NCBI RefSeq assembly: GCF_001590605.1
Contig: NZ_CP014504.1
Coordinates: forward strand, 4,030,001-4,094,000
From: Pedobacter cryoconitis
Lineage (GTDB): Bacteria > Bacteroidota > Bacteroidia > Sphingobacteriales > Sphingobacteriaceae
Reading direction: 5' to 3'
DNA: 64,000 bases
Made by a program: the position numbers and the translations under genes
Shown here: positions 15,848 to 25,731 of the stretch, in pieces
Layout of the letters: each line of letters starts with the position of its first letter
How positions within the stretch are numbered: the first letter of the stretch is position 1
Notes under the pieces: model-generated
Databases searched by the model: none
What the model saw: the letters and a program-made list of their open reading frames with translations, nothing else
What the model was told of the DNA's origin: nothing

Positions 15848-18800
15848 TTAAAACTTAAAATTAAAGTTGAAGCCAATACTTCGCATAGAAGGTGTTTGCA
15901 AATTGTCGCTTTCTGCATCCGGATCTACATTAGGTATTTTGGCCAGAATGAACAAGTTGTTTCCAATAAAAGAAACTGAAGCCGCCTGAAATACTTTTTG
16001 CTTTTTTATCCATTTTTGAGGAAGTGTATAGGTCAGCGCTATTTCACGCATCTTTAAATAAGTACCACTGTAGTAGAAATAATTATTTTCTGAGCTGCTT
16101 CCCGTCCCCGTGTTGTAAGCAATGTAATTTACCGGGGTTGTATTAGGTGCGTACTGTCTGTCATCGCTGGTGATATTCCCATGGTTGTCATATGTCGCTT
16201 TTCCAGAAGTAACCACTACCCCTTTTCCTACATAAGTACTTTTCCCGGCATTGGCATCATCACGGTACTGATTCACAGTACCCGGAGCGGTTCCGCCCCA
16301 CCACATTTTATAATTAGTAGTGGAGTATATAGAGCCACCGATACGCCCGTCAACAGCAATACTGAGTGAGATATTTTTATATTTAAACGTATTTTGCCAG
16401 CCGTAGATCCAGTTTGCATCCGCATAGCCAATACTGCGTTGGTATGGATCATTTAATGGCATTCCATTAGTATCGTAGATGATCTTTCCATCAGGTGTTG
16501 TCTGATATAATGAAGTGAAAATCTTATCAGCCCGCTCTCCTGCTTTCAGGTTACCGATATATCCGTCCTGACTAAGGGTAGCTTCTTTAAGCCAGCGGTG
16601 GCTGTTACTGAAATTAAAACTACTTTCCCACTCAAATGAGGATGTTTTTACCGGGGTTCCGCTAATCATAAATTCCCACCCTTTTCTTTGGTATACATTT
16701 GCATTTTGAAGCAGTGAGCTATAACCGCTGGTCTCTGAAATCGGAACCAGCTGAAAATTATTATATTCTTTGTTCTGGAAATAAGTAACGTCAACATTTA
16801 AGCGGTTTTTAAAAAGGCCTAATGCAACACCCGACTCCCATGACAGCACTGTATTCGGAATAAGACCTGGCATTTTGTAACTATCCGGCCAGTTCAGTGA
16901 AGAGGTCCCGTTCCATTTATTACCAATATTATAGGTTTGTATTTGCGCATAAAAGTTGTTCGGATCTGTGGTAATCGATCCGCTGTTTACTTTGGCCACA
17001 GAGGTACGCACTTTTAAAAATGAAATAGTTTCCGGCAATTTTAACGCATCTGACAAAACTGCTGAGATACTTCCTGACGGATAAAAATAGGCACTGTTGT
17101 TTACTGGTAGTGTCGAGGTCTGATCTCTCCTGCCTGTGAATGATAGATAAAGGAAACGGTACATTTCCAAATCGGCCATGGTATACAAACTATTTATTTG
17201 TCGTTCCTGAAGGTAATTAGACCCCTTCAATGGATTAGTGGAGTTAGCTAGATTATAGAATCCAGGAATGTTAAGCCCATCTGTAGTTGTGGCGATTCCT
17301 TTGGTATTGTTATAAGAGTTTGCCGCCCCCCCGATTACAGATAAATTAAAGTTATCATTAAACTTATGTTTATAGCTTAAAATCAAATCTGTAGTAATAT
17401 CGAAATGACTGCTTTTGGTATAGGTATAGTCCCCTTTTGAAAGGGTTCCATATCCAATATAACTATATGGATATCTTGAATCTTCATCTGTTCCATACTG
17501 GTTAAAACCTGAGCGTATTTTAGCAGAAAAATCACGGGCAATCTGATAATTCAAGGAGAAATTCCCAAAAGAATTATCTTTTCTATAACCATTCAGTTGT
17601 TCGTTCGTAATAAAATAGGGATTGTTATACCAGGAAAGATTATAGTTTCTTTGCTGCATACCCTCTTTACCTTTTAACCAGTAGTTCTTAAGATCGCGTA
17701 TATCCAGATCCGGACCAATCCACAGCAAAAGATTATAAAGGATATTGGTGGGGCCATAACCTGTAGAGGGATAGTTATTAGAGAATTCTCTATTGTAAGT
17801 AAGCCTTCCATCCATGGTTAGTTTTGGTGTCAGGTTATAATTTCCAGCTACCGAAAAGGAAGAATTGTTTACTCCAGTATTTGGCATTGTACCTTTTTGA
17901 TAGATATTTGCAGCTGATACTCTGAAGGAGCCATTCTCACCGCCTGTAGATACTGTTACTGAATTACTGGAAAGCATTCCTGTACGAAAGAAATTTTTAA
18001 TATTGTCTTTTCCTCTTGAAATCCATGGTAGTGGAACCAATTTGCCAGTTAATGGGTCCGTAGGACTATTGTATTGAGGAGTTTCATAATAACCGCTTGG
18101 GGTACCTGGATCTTTCTGATCCAGTTTAGGTCCCCAGATCCATCCACCACCTTCTGTACCTCCGCCAGATCCATCAACATAAGCATATTTTCCATTATTT
18201 CCACCGCCATATTGGGTCTGTACTTTTGGTACTACGGTATATCCGGTTTGGAACATGGTAGAAGAGTTAATCTCCACGCTTGTCTTTCCTTTTTTACCTC
18301 TTTTAGTGGTATACATAATCGCACCATTGACCCCAATTGAGCCATAGAGTGCCCCCGCAGCTGTACCTTTTAATACAGTGATACTTTCGATATCATCTGC
18401 ATTAATTTTATAAGGATCAGCAGTGGGATCCGGAATACCATCGATAACAATTAATGGTGTCTGGCCCCTTAGTGAAATGGCGGGTTTTTGAAAAAGGTCG
18501 GTTGTATTGGAAATATTTAATCCTGCTACCTTTCCTGCTAATGCACCTATAGCTGTAGGGCTTTTGACCTTTTCCAGGGTTTCACCTTTGACTTCCTGTA
18601 CAGCATAACCGATAGCTTTCTTTTCTTTCTTGATACCTAATGCAGTGACAACAACCTCTTTCAGATTACCATTATCGAACTTTAGAATTACGTTTAGCTG
18701 TGTTTGACCGCGAAGGCTTATTTCTTGCGGTATATATCCAATATAAGAAAATACCAGTATCGCATCAGGATTGATACCAGATAGCGTATAAATACCGTTT

Positions 18801-19000
18801 GCATTGGTTGCCGATCTTAGCGTTGTACCCTTTATCAGGATATTTACTGCCGGTATTGGTGTTTTGGTTTCTTCATCCAAAACCTGACCCTTTACTGTGA
18901 TGTTCTGTGCAAAGCTATTCATTGCAGTAAACAAAAGAAACGACAGCAATAAATGAATTTTAATTCTGCTGAAGCTTATAAAAAGTATTTTTTTTCTCAT
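15848..19000 (-). CDS. SusC/RagA family TonB-linked outer membrane transporter
   Basis: A 1050-residue TonB-dependent transporter. It has a signal peptide ending NSFAQ, a carboxypeptidase-D-like domain (VKGQVLDEETKTPIPAVNIL), a plug domain with VVVTALGIKKEKKAIGYAV and VIDGIPDPTADPY, and a barrel ending in GFNFNFKF. The ATG at 19000 was chosen over the TTG nine bases upstream. It imports ligands captured by SusD using the proton-motive force through TonB. The pair is divergent from a TetR regulator rather than from the usual ECF/anti-sigma or hybrid two-component genes. Confidence 0.95.
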   Translation of the reverse strand: MRKKILFISFSRIKIHLLLSFLLFTAMNSFAQNITVKGQVLDEETKTPIPAVNILIKGTTLRSATNANGIYTLSGINPDAILVFSYIGYIPQEISLRGQTQLNVILKFDNGNLKEVVVTALGIKKEKKAIGYAVQEVKGETLEKVKSPTAIGALAGKVAGLNISNTTDLFQKPAISLRGQTPLIVIDGIPDPTADPYKINADDIESITVLKGTAAGALYGSIGVNGAIMYTTKRGKKGKTSVEINSSTMFQTGYTVVPKVQTQYGGGNNGKYAYVDGSGGGTEGGGWIWGPKLDQKDPGTPSGYYETPQYNSPTDPLTGKLVPLPWISRGKDNIKNFFRTGMLSSNSVTVSTGGENGSFRVSAANIYQKGTMPNTGVNNSSFSVAGNYNLTPKLTMDGRLTYNREFSNNYPSTGYGPTNILYNLLLWIGPDLDIRDLKNYWLKGKEGMQQRNYNLSWYNNPYFITNEQLNGYRKDNSFGNFSLNYQIARDFSAKIRSGFNQYGTDEDSRYPYSYIGYGTLSKGDYTYTKSSHFDITTDLILSYKHKFNDNFNLSVIGGAANSYNNTKGIATTTDGLNIPGFYNLANSTNPLKGSNYLQERQINSLYTMADLEMYRFLYLSFTGRRDQTSTLPVNNSAYFYPSGSISAVLSDALKLPETISFLKVRTSVAKVNSGSITTDPNNFYAQIQTYNIGNKWNGTSSLNWPDSYKMPGLIPNTVLSWESGVALGLFKNRLNVDVTYFQNKEYNNFQLVPISETSGYSSLLQNANVYQRKGWEFMISGTPVKTSSFEWESSFNFSNSHRWLKEATLSQDGYIGNLKAGERADKIFTSLYQTTPDGKIIYDTNGMPLNDPYQRSIGYADANWIYGWQNTFKYKNISLSIAVDGRIGGSIYSTTNYKMWWGGTAPGTVNQYRDDANAGKSTYVGKGVVVTSGKATYDNHGNITSDDRQYAPNTTPVNYIAYNTGTGSSSENNYFYYSGTYLKMREIALTYTLPQKWIKKQKVFQAASVSFIGNNLFILAKIPNVDPDAESDNLQTPSMRSIGFNFNFKF

Positions 19001-19110
19001 ACTGTCCAAGTTTAATTTGCTATAATTTTCATTTTCAAAATGACTATAATTTTCAGCTAAGGTCTCCGTTCAATGTTAGGAAAACAATAACAGCTTATTA
19101 TTAAATTAAC

Positions 19111-19124
19111 TAAACGTTCGTTTA
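19111..19124. promoter_or_regulatory. Candidate TetR operator
   Basis: The palindrome TAAACGTTCGTTTA (6-bp arms, 2-bp centre) lies between the divergent susC and TetR genes, 111 bp before susC and 93 bp before the regulator. Its AAACG..CGTTT form is like known TetR-family operators. Confidence 0.55.
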
Positions 19125-19216
19125 ATCTATTTTCAAAAAACTGTTTTTTAAAGAAGTATATTCATTTCTTTTTATAACTCTTTTTTTAGTAGTTTGCCCA
19201 TCGAAAATAATTTTAC

Positions 19217-19807
19217 ATGGGCAGAAAAAGCATTAAAGAAGTAAGACAATTAGAAATTATAAAAGCTTTTTACAAGCTGGCTAAGAAAGAAGGTTACGAA
19301 AACAGTTCGATTGCGAAAATTGCCAATGAAATGGGTGTAAATCCGACCCTGATTATCCACTATTTTAAAACAAAAGAAAGTCTTACCTATGCGTTGTTAG
19401 ATTATATATTAGACAGGTATCTGTTAATATATAGTATTAAGGAAAAAGGAATGCTTTCCGATCTTCACAAAATCATAGAAGCTCTTTTTTCTAAAAAATG
19501 GAACCTGCTATTTGATGATGGATTATTCTATGCATTTTATGCGCTGGCATTCAGGAATAAGAAGATTAAGGCAAAATATAAAATCATCCTGGATTCACTT
19601 CGTAAAACGCTGACTTCAATTATTGAACGCTGTAATGAGCAGGGTTTAATCAACGTAGCTGATCCAAAAGTTGCTGCGGACATGATTTTTGTATTGGTTG
19701 ACGGTTCTTATTTTTACCTTTCATTGGAAGATGATAAAACTATCTATTCAGAAAAGCTAAGTTTTTATAAAAATAAGTCTTATGAGATTCTGGGCATAAA
19801 ACCTTAA
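19217..19807 (+). CDS. TetR/AcrR family transcriptional regulator
   Basis: A 196-residue protein. The N-terminal helix-turn-helix is NSSIAKIANEMGVNPTLIIHYF, with KTKESLTYALLDY just after, as in TetR proteins. The C-terminal ligand domain is helical and lacks a recognisable ligand motif. It is divergent from susC, with a palindromic operator candidate between them, so it probably represses susCD and itself. Its stop overlaps the stop of the convergent next gene by 4 bp. Confidence 0.9.
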   Translation: MGRKSIKEVRQLEIIKAFYKLAKKEGYENSSIAKIANEMGVNPTLIIHYFKTKESLTYALLDYILDRYLLIYSIKEKGMLSDLHKIIEALFSKKWNLLFDDGLFYAFYALAFRNKKIKAKYKIILDSLRKTLTSIIERCNEQGLINVADPKVAADMIFVLVDGSYFYLSLEDDKTIYSEKLSFYKNKSYEILGIKP

Positions 19808-20085
19808 TCCTTTTTAATTGACTTTTGAGTTTTCAAATGCCGTCCTAATGCATAGATTGCAATAAACATCCACAGTATATTAGCAGCAGCATTTGGAATA
19901 TCCTGGCTATCTACTGCCGATGCAACTAAAAAAAGCCCCCCGAAAACATTTAGTAATTGAAAACTGATGGATTCAGCTTGAACAACTTTTGCACTTAAGA
20001 GTAAATAACCTAATGTACATAAGGCCATCCCTAACCAACCAATACTTGTTAATATAATATGCAACATCATAGTTTCTTTGGCCAT
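19804..20085 (-). CDS. Small CBU_0592-like membrane protein
   Basis: A 93-residue protein with three likely membrane segments: ILTSIGWLGMALCTLGYLLL, LLNVFGGLFLVASAV and ANILWMFIAIYALG. The pattern of ESISFQLLNVFGG followed by PNAAANILWMFIAIYAL matches the CBU_0592 family of small inner membrane proteins, whose function is unknown. The start could be Met1, Met6 or Met7. The gene ends within the last codons of tetR. Confidence 0.65.
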   Translation of the reverse strand: MAKETMMLHIILTSIGWLGMALCTLGYLLLSAKVVQAESISFQLLNVFGGLFLVASAVDSQDIPNAAANILWMFIAIYALGRHLKTQKSIKKD

Positions 20086-20163
20086 AAAGTTGCTTATTTA
20101 AATTAGAATTCAGATTGACTAAATTATCTAAATTTAAACAGGTTTAACTTGCCATTCATAAAA

Positions 20164-20655
20164 ATGAATATCTCCTCAAATCCCATTAAAACTGAGTCAC
20201 CACTTCACCGCTTATGGTTAAGAGGCATTGTTATCTTCTATTCTTTATTATTCGTCTGCGGATTAATTTCATCGGGCTATTTTTTGGGAGGTATCGTAGA
20301 ATTAAAGCCTATTCCGATGCTTGGTTTATTAAAGTATATTTTATTATGTATCCTTTTCCTGGTGCTTTTGATTAATGCCTTAAGGGCTATCACATTGAAT
20401 CCGTCACACCTGGCCAGGCTATCAAGTAGTACTGGAAATTTTAAATGGCTATTCACGCTGGCTGTTGTACTTTGTATTGCTGGAAAGGCAGGTTTATTTG
20501 ATTTGAGCAGAGCACATCCTGTTGAAATCTCTTATATCCAGATTGGCGTATTAACTGTGATTGCCATTTTCTGCTATTGGAGCGACGGATTGCTAAAGGG
20601 AGAGGACGCTACAAGGGAAGAAATTGAGGAAGAGGACTTGCCCGAAGAGCTTTAA
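20164..20655 (+). CDS. Membrane protein of unknown function with four predicted helices
   Basis: A 163-residue protein. Four hydrophobic segments are visible: GIVIFYSLLFVCGLISSGYF, LLKYILLCILFLVLLI, WLFTLAVVLCIAGKAG and IQIGVLTVIAIFCYW. The C-terminus is strongly acidic (EEIEEEDLPEEL). The ATG at 20164 is preferred to a TTG 15 bases upstream. I do not recognise the family. It is a single gene, convergent with trxA. Confidence 0.6.
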   Translation: MNISSNPIKTESPLHRLWLRGIVIFYSLLFVCGLISSGYFLGGIVELKPIPMLGLLKYILLCILFLVLLINALRAITLNPSHLARLSSSTGNFKWLFTLAVVLCIAGKAGLFDLSRAHPVEISYIQIGVLTVIAIFCYWSDGLLKGEDATREEIEEEDLPEEL

Positions 20656-20671
20656 AATGCAAATTTCAAAA

Positions 20672-20740
20672 ATATCCTGTAAAAGCATAAATTCTAAAAT
20701 AGCCTTCAAAAACATAATCCCTAAATAGCCTGTAAAAGCA
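20672..20740 (+). repeat. Degenerate tandem repeat, period 26-27 bp
   Basis: Two and a half imperfect units beginning ATATCCTGTAAAAGC, ATAGCCTTCAAAAAC and ATAGCCTGTAAAAGC, just upstream of the terminator. They are non-coding. Confidence 0.6.
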
Positions 20741-20773
20741 AAAGCCGTTTCTAAACAAATAGAAACGGCTTTT
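20740..20773. terminator. Bidirectional terminator
   Basis: Perfect 13-bp arms (AAAAGCCGTTTCT and its complement) with an 8-nt loop between convergent genes, with T-runs on both outgoing strands. Confidence 0.9.
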
Positions 20774-20791
20774 TCATATATATCGGGTTGA

Positions 20792-21109
20792 CTACAATTG
20801 CTTATCCAATTTACCAGCTAATACTGATTTTGGAACTGCACCAACTTGTTTATCAACTACTTCACCATTTTTGAAGAATAACAACGCAGGGATGTTACGG
20901 ATACCGAACTGAGTAGAAATCTGTGGGTTATTATCCACGTTCACCTTACCCACTACTGCTTTTCCTTCGTATTCTTTTGAGATTTCATCTACTACTGGAC
21001 CTACCATGCGACATGGACCACACCATTCTGCCCAAAAGTCTACTAAAACGGGTTTATCTGATTTCAACACAACTTCCTCGAAGTTAGCGTCTGTGATTTC
21101 TATAGCCAT
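20792..21109 (-). CDS. trxA: Thioredoxin
   Basis: A 105-residue thioredoxin with the active site WAEWCGPCRMV and the cis-proline loop RNIPALLFF. It reduces disulfides in the cytosol, including those of PrxQ (8815-9279). It lies just downstream of dnaE on the same strand, with a gap of about 70 bp on its upstream side to the end of dnaE, so it may have its own promoter there. Confidence 0.95.
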   Translation of the reverse strand: MAIEITDANFEEVVLKSDKPVLVDFWAEWCGPCRMVGPVVDEISKEYEGKAVVGKVNVDNNPQISTQFGIRNIPALLFFKNGEVVDKQVGAVPKSVLAGKLDKQL

Positions 21110-21181
21110 ATTTCTTATTTTTATTTATACAAAGATATAATCAATTGTAATGCCACCATATTTTCTAATGCCAAAATGACA

Positions 21182-24100
21182 TTAGTTCAACTTATAACTC
21201 ACCACATTCAGCGCTTTCAGCTGTTCCAAAAATGCATTATCAGGGTTGATTTTCAACGACTTAGAAGGAAGATCAAGCGAAACATTTTGTTCCCGGTCGT
21301 ACACAACAAAATTCAATTGACAATTTTGTTGTTCTGTATTTTCCTTATTTTCTTCAATCATCGCCAGAATCTGAGTAATAATCTGATCATTAATTCCCTG
21401 AATTGGAATCTGTATGGTGATACATTTAGCCAGTTTATCTCTTAAATCTGATAAAAGGGCTATAGAAGTGATTTTAAACTCCCAGTCACCTTCTTTACGG
21501 AAGCGTTCTCCCACACGGCCACGGATTTGCAGGAAATAACCATCGGTCATAAATTGCTTGAATTTCACGAAGTCTTCTCCAAATAAAGCAAGTTCGCAAC
21601 TGTCGTTATAATCTTCAAACACAATAGTACCAAAAGGTTTACCGGTTTTAGTCATCCGTTGTGCGGAGATTACAACCAGTCCGCCGACTACCAGTTCCCT
21701 GTTTTTGAGTTGCTCAAACTCTGCCAATACGTCTTCATTTGTATCTCCCATCCGTATTTTATTGACAACAGACAGGTGACGGACGTTGTGCTGGCAGAAT
21801 TCTTTCAGCTCTAATTTATAGTTATCAAGCGGGTGCCCGCTCAGGAAAATCCCGATTGCATCCTTCTCGTATTTCAGCCGGTCTATTAAAGTCCATTCTG
21901 GAGCAACAGGTAAGGTAGGTTCATTGATCATATCTGCAACCGTACCGCCAAACAGCGAAGATTGTGCAGATGATTCACTGTTCTGGAAATCATTGGAATA
22001 CTTGATCAGCTTTTCAATACCGTTGAGCTTATCGTTAATCCCTACAAAGAAGAATTGTGCACGGTGGAAACCGAAGCTATCAAAAGCTCCACTATAAACG
22101 AAACTCTCATAGGCTTTCTTATTCACTGTACGGGTATTGGAGCGTCTGGCAAAGTCATAAATACTATTGTAGAATCCACCATTCGTGCGTTCTTCAATGA
22201 TACTTTCTACGGCTTTCTCCCCTACTCCTTTAATTCCGGAAAGACCAAAACGTACTTCTCCCTGGGGGTTTACAGAGAACTTCAAAATGGATTCATTCAC
22301 ATCCGGGCCAAGTACTCTTACGCCCATTTGTTTACATTCTTCCATGAAAAAGGCTACCTGCTTAATATCACTCATATTATTCGTCAGTACCGCAGCCATA
22401 TATTCTGCCGGGTAATGTGCTTTCAAATAAGCAGTCTGGTAAGCAATCCAGGCGTAACAGGTAGAGTGAGATTTGTTGAAGGCGTAAGACGCGAATGCTT
22501 CCCAGTCTTTCCATATTTTCTCCAGTGTAGCCGGTGCATGTCCTTTTTCTGCTGCCTGGGCGACAAATTTAGGTTTCATCTTATCGAGCACATCTTTCTG
22601 TTTTTTACCCATTGCCTTCCGCAGTACATCGGCTTCACCTTTAGTAAAACCAGCAAGTTTCTGTGACAAAAGCATCACCTGTTCCTGGTATACTGTAATT
22701 CCATAGGTTTCCTTCAGGTATTCTTCGCAGGCGTCCAAATCGTACTTGATTTCTTCCTCTCCGTTTTTCCTGCGGACAAAACTTGGGATATATTCCAGTG
22801 GCCCTGGACGATACAATGCATTCATGGCAATCAAATCTCCGAATACGGTAGGCTTTAATTCTTTCATGTATTTTTGCATCCCGGTAGACTCGTACTGGAA
22901 GATACCGATGGTTTCTCCACGCTGGAACAACTCATAAGTCCTGACATCGTCAATAGGAAATTCGTCGGGGTCAAGCTGAATACCGGTTCTTAAGCGAACC
23001 AGTTTAACGGTATCTTTAATCAGGGTCAGTGTTTTCAGCCCCAAAAAGTCCATTTTCAACAGTCCGGCACTTTCTACCACAGAGTTATCAAACTGGGTGA
23101 CGTACAGATCGGAATCTTTGGCCATGGCCACAGGCACATAGTTGGTGATATCGTCTGGCGTAATGATTACCCCGCAGGCATGTATACCGGTATTTCTTAA
23201 TGAACCTTCCAGTATCCTGGCTTGTTGTATCGTTTCGGCACTTAAGCTTTTGGAGTCAGCAATATCTTTCAGCTCTACAACTTTCTCATATTCGTCTGCA
23301 CGTAAAGCTCCCCGGAGTGATTTCTCATCGAGGTTAAAGATTTTGGCAAGCTTCAGGTTAGGGATAAGCTTCGCTATTTTATCAGCTTCAAAAAGTGGCA
23401 GGTCTAATACGCGGGCTGTATCTTTAATAGAGGACTTAGCCGCCATTGTACCATAGGTGATGATCTGCGCCACCTGGTTTGAGCCATATTTCTTGATGAC
23501 ATAGTCCATGACACGGCCCCTGCCCTCATCATCAAAATCGATATCAATATCAGGCATCGATACCCGGTCAGGATTCAGGAAACGCTCGAAAAGGAGGTCA
23601 TACTTGATCGGGTCAATATTAGTGATCCACAGACAGTAAGCGACTACAGATCCCGCAGCCGAACCACGTCCCGGGCCAACAGATACATCCAGATTTCTGG
23701 CTTCCCTGATAAAATCCTGTACAATCAGGAAGTAACCCGGATAGCCTGTTTTCTCAATGGTCTGAAGCTCAAAGTCCAGACGTTCTATAATTTCGGGCGT
23801 AAGTTCTCCGTATCTTTTTTCTGCCCCAACAAAAGTAAGGTGGCGTAAATATTTATTCTCTCCTCTTTTACCTGCGTCATCTTCATCTTCCTGCACTAAA
23901 AATTGTTCAGGAATATCAAATTTAGGTAAGAGTACCTCTCTGGCAAGTTTGTAGATCGATATTTTGTCTACTATTTCCTGAATATTTAAAATTGCTTCCG
24001 GAAGATCCGCAAACAGCTTTTTCATCTCTTCTGAAGATTTGAAATAATATTCCTGGTTAGGTAAGCCGTAACGGTATCCACGTCCCCTGCCTATAGGTGT

Positions 24101-25615
24101 TGCCTGCTTTTCTGCATCTTTTACGCAGAGTAAAATATCGTGTGCGTTGGCATCTTTTTTATTAATGTAATAGGTATTATTGGTCGCAATTAGCTTAATA
24201 TCATGCTTTTGAGCTAAGGAGATCAGCGTTTTATTGACTACGGTTTCATCATCCTGGTTATGGCGCATAATCTCCATATAGAAATCGGCACCGAATAGTG
24301 ATTTCCACCAGATTAATGCTTCTTCAGCCTGGTTTTCACCCATATTCAGGATTTTACTGGCTATTTCACCATACAGGTTTCCGGAAAGCACAATGATGTC
24401 TTCTTTATATTGTTCGATGACATTCCGGTCAATCCTCGGGATATAGTAAAATCCCTTCGTATAGGCGATGGAAGACATTTTAGCCAGATTGTGGTAACCT
24501 GTTTTATTCTTAGCGAGCAGTACCATTTGATAACCGTTGTCTTTACGGGATTTATCAAGGTGATTTTCACAGACAAAGAATTCGCAGCCTACAATCGGTG
24601 TAATGGGTAATTCTGCTGGTTCTTCTCCTTTTTCTATGGCTGCATTATTTCTGGCTTCAACACCTTTATTATGGTTCAGTACCTGGTTCACAAAATGAAA
24701 GGCACCCATCATATTGGCGTGATCAGTCATGGCCACGGCAGGCATTTTATCTGCTGCTGCTGCTGCGATCAGGCCTGGAATATTAATGGTAGACTGCAAG
24801 ACTGAAAACTGCGTATGGTTGTGCAGGTGGACAAATGTTGCGTCTTTAAGTTCTTGCTGGTTGTCTTTTAAGTCTTGTTTTGATAAGCCCGGGCCTTCTG
24901 CTTTGGCTTGTCTTTTCCTGATTTCATCAGAGGCCGCTTTAAGGTTAATGTGCTGAATGCCTGCACTTGGTATGACTGCTGGTTGGCTGGCGATAAAGGA
25001 ACGGATATACTCCTGATCAGCTTGGAGCTGTTCGGGGGTAAAAACCTCCATTTTAACCAATTGAAGGAAACAACGTGTAGTCGCTTCCACATCTGCTGTT
25101 GCGTTGTGTGCTTCTGCAAATGGAACGCCAAAAAGGTAGCTGTGTAATTCGGTCAGTGTCGGCAGTTTGAACCTGCCCCCTCTACCACCTGGAATCTTTA
25201 ATAAGTTGGCGGTAACTTCTGTACAGGTATCCAGAACAGGCATTTGGGCCATGGGGCTTTCTATACCCAACCGGTAAAATTCAGCGCCCATAATATTGAC
25301 GTCAAAGCCGATATTCTGTCCGACTACAAATTTAGCTTTGGACAGGGCAATGTTGAATTTCTCTACTGCTTCACGGATATCAATACCTTGTTCTGTGGCT
25401 AATTCTGTAGAGATACCGTGGATACGTTCTGCATCGTATGGAATGTTAAATCCATCGGGCCTGACCAGAAAGTCCTCATGTTCAACCAGGTTTCCTAATG
25501 CATCGTGTAACTGCCAGGCAATTTGAATACACCTTGGCCAATTGTTCGTATCGGATACGGGTGCATTATAATTGGCAGGAAGACCTGTAGTTTCGGTATC
25601 AAAAATTAAATACAT
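21182..25615 (-). CDS. dnaE: DNA polymerase III alpha subunit with fused N-terminal 3'-5' exonuclease
   Basis: A 1477-residue replicative polymerase. Residues 1-215 are a DnaQ-type proofreading exonuclease with FDTETTG (Asp6, Glu8) and the final HNATADVEAT (His170, Asp175). A PHP domain starts at about 260 (HLHNHTQF, His263 and His265). The polymerase palm has PDIDIDFDD at 688-696. An OB-fold domain (VVGGLVVISAQRMTKTGKPF) lies near the C-terminus. Ordinary DnaE proteins are about 1150-1200 residues and recruit the exonuclease as a separate subunit. The start at 25615 puts the exonuclease first strand at the N-terminus; a start 45 bases upstream is also open. Confidence 0.95.
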   Translation of the reverse strand: MYLIFDTETTGLPANYNAPVSDTNNWPRCIQIAWQLHDALGNLVEHEDFLVRPDGFNIPYDAERIHGISTELATEQGIDIREAVEKFNIALSKAKFVVGQNIGFDVNIMGAEFYRLGIESPMAQMPVLDTCTEVTANLLKIPGGRGGRFKLPTLTELHSYLFGVPFAEAHNATADVEATTRCFLQLVKMEVFTPEQLQADQEYIRSFIASQPAVIPSAGIQHINLKAASDEIRKRQAKAEGPGLSKQDLKDNQQELKDATFVHLHNHTQFSVLQSTINIPGLIAAAAADKMPAVAMTDHANMMGAFHFVNQVLNHNKGVEARNNAAIEKGEEPAELPITPIVGCEFFVCENHLDKSRKDNGYQMVLLAKNKTGYHNLAKMSSIAYTKGFYYIPRIDRNVIEQYKEDIIVLSGNLYGEIASKILNMGENQAEEALIWWKSLFGADFYMEIMRHNQDDETVVNKTLISLAQKHDIKLIATNNTYYINKKDANAHDILLCVKDAEKQATPIGRGRGYRYGLPNQEYYFKSSEEMKKLFADLPEAILNIQEIVDKISIYKLAREVLLPKFDIPEQFLVQEDEDDAGKRGENKYLRHLTFVGAEKRYGELTPEIIERLDFELQTIEKTGYPGYFLIVQDFIREARNLDVSVGPGRGSAAGSVVAYCLWITNIDPIKYDLLFERFLNPDRVSMPDIDIDFDDEGRGRVMDYVIKKYGSNQVAQIITYGTMAAKSSIKDTARVLDLPLFEADKIAKLIPNLKLAKIFNLDEKSLRGALRADEYEKVVELKDIADSKSLSAETIQQARILEGSLRNTGIHACGVIITPDDITNYVPVAMAKDSDLYVTQFDNSVVESAGLLKMDFLGLKTLTLIKDTVKLVRLRTGIQLDPDEFPIDDVRTYELFQRGETIGIFQYESTGMQKYMKELKPTVFGDLIAMNALYRPGPLEYIPSFVRRKNGEEEIKYDLDACEEYLKETYGITVYQEQVMLLSQKLAGFTKGEADVLRKAMGKKQKDVLDKMKPKFVAQAAEKGHAPATLEKIWKDWEAFASYAFNKSHSTCYAWIAYQTAYLKAHYPAEYMAAVLTNNMSDIKQVAFFMEECKQMGVRVLGPDVNESILKFSVNPQGEVRFGLSGIKGVGEKAVESIIEERTNGGFYNSIYDFARRSNTRTVNKKAYESFVYSGAFDSFGFHRAQFFFVGINDKLNGIEKLIKYSNDFQNSESSAQSSLFGGTVADMINEPTLPVAPEWTLIDRLKYEKDAIGIFLSGHPLDNYKLELKEFCQHNVRHLSVVNKIRMGDTNEDVLAEFEQLKNRELVVGGLVVISAQRMTKTGKPFGTIVFEDYNDSCELALFGEDFVKFKQFMTDGYFLQIRGRVGERFRKEGDWEFKITSIALLSDLRDKLAKCITIQIPIQGINDQIITQILAMIEENKENTEQQNCQLNFVVYDREQNVSLDLPSKSLKINPDNAFLEQLKALNVVSYKLN

Positions 25616-25731
25616 AGAAGGGTAATTATGAATCGCTGTTCTCTGGTTATTATTCCTCAAACAAAGCGAGGTACAAAATTACGTTTTTTTAAGAAGCGGT
25701 TGAAATTTACCTGATAAAATTGTTGCTGGAT

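Noticed and set aside
22055..22666. 203-codon open frame on the plus strand
   Set aside because: It is antisense to the well-conserved dnaE polymerase region and has no recognisable features.
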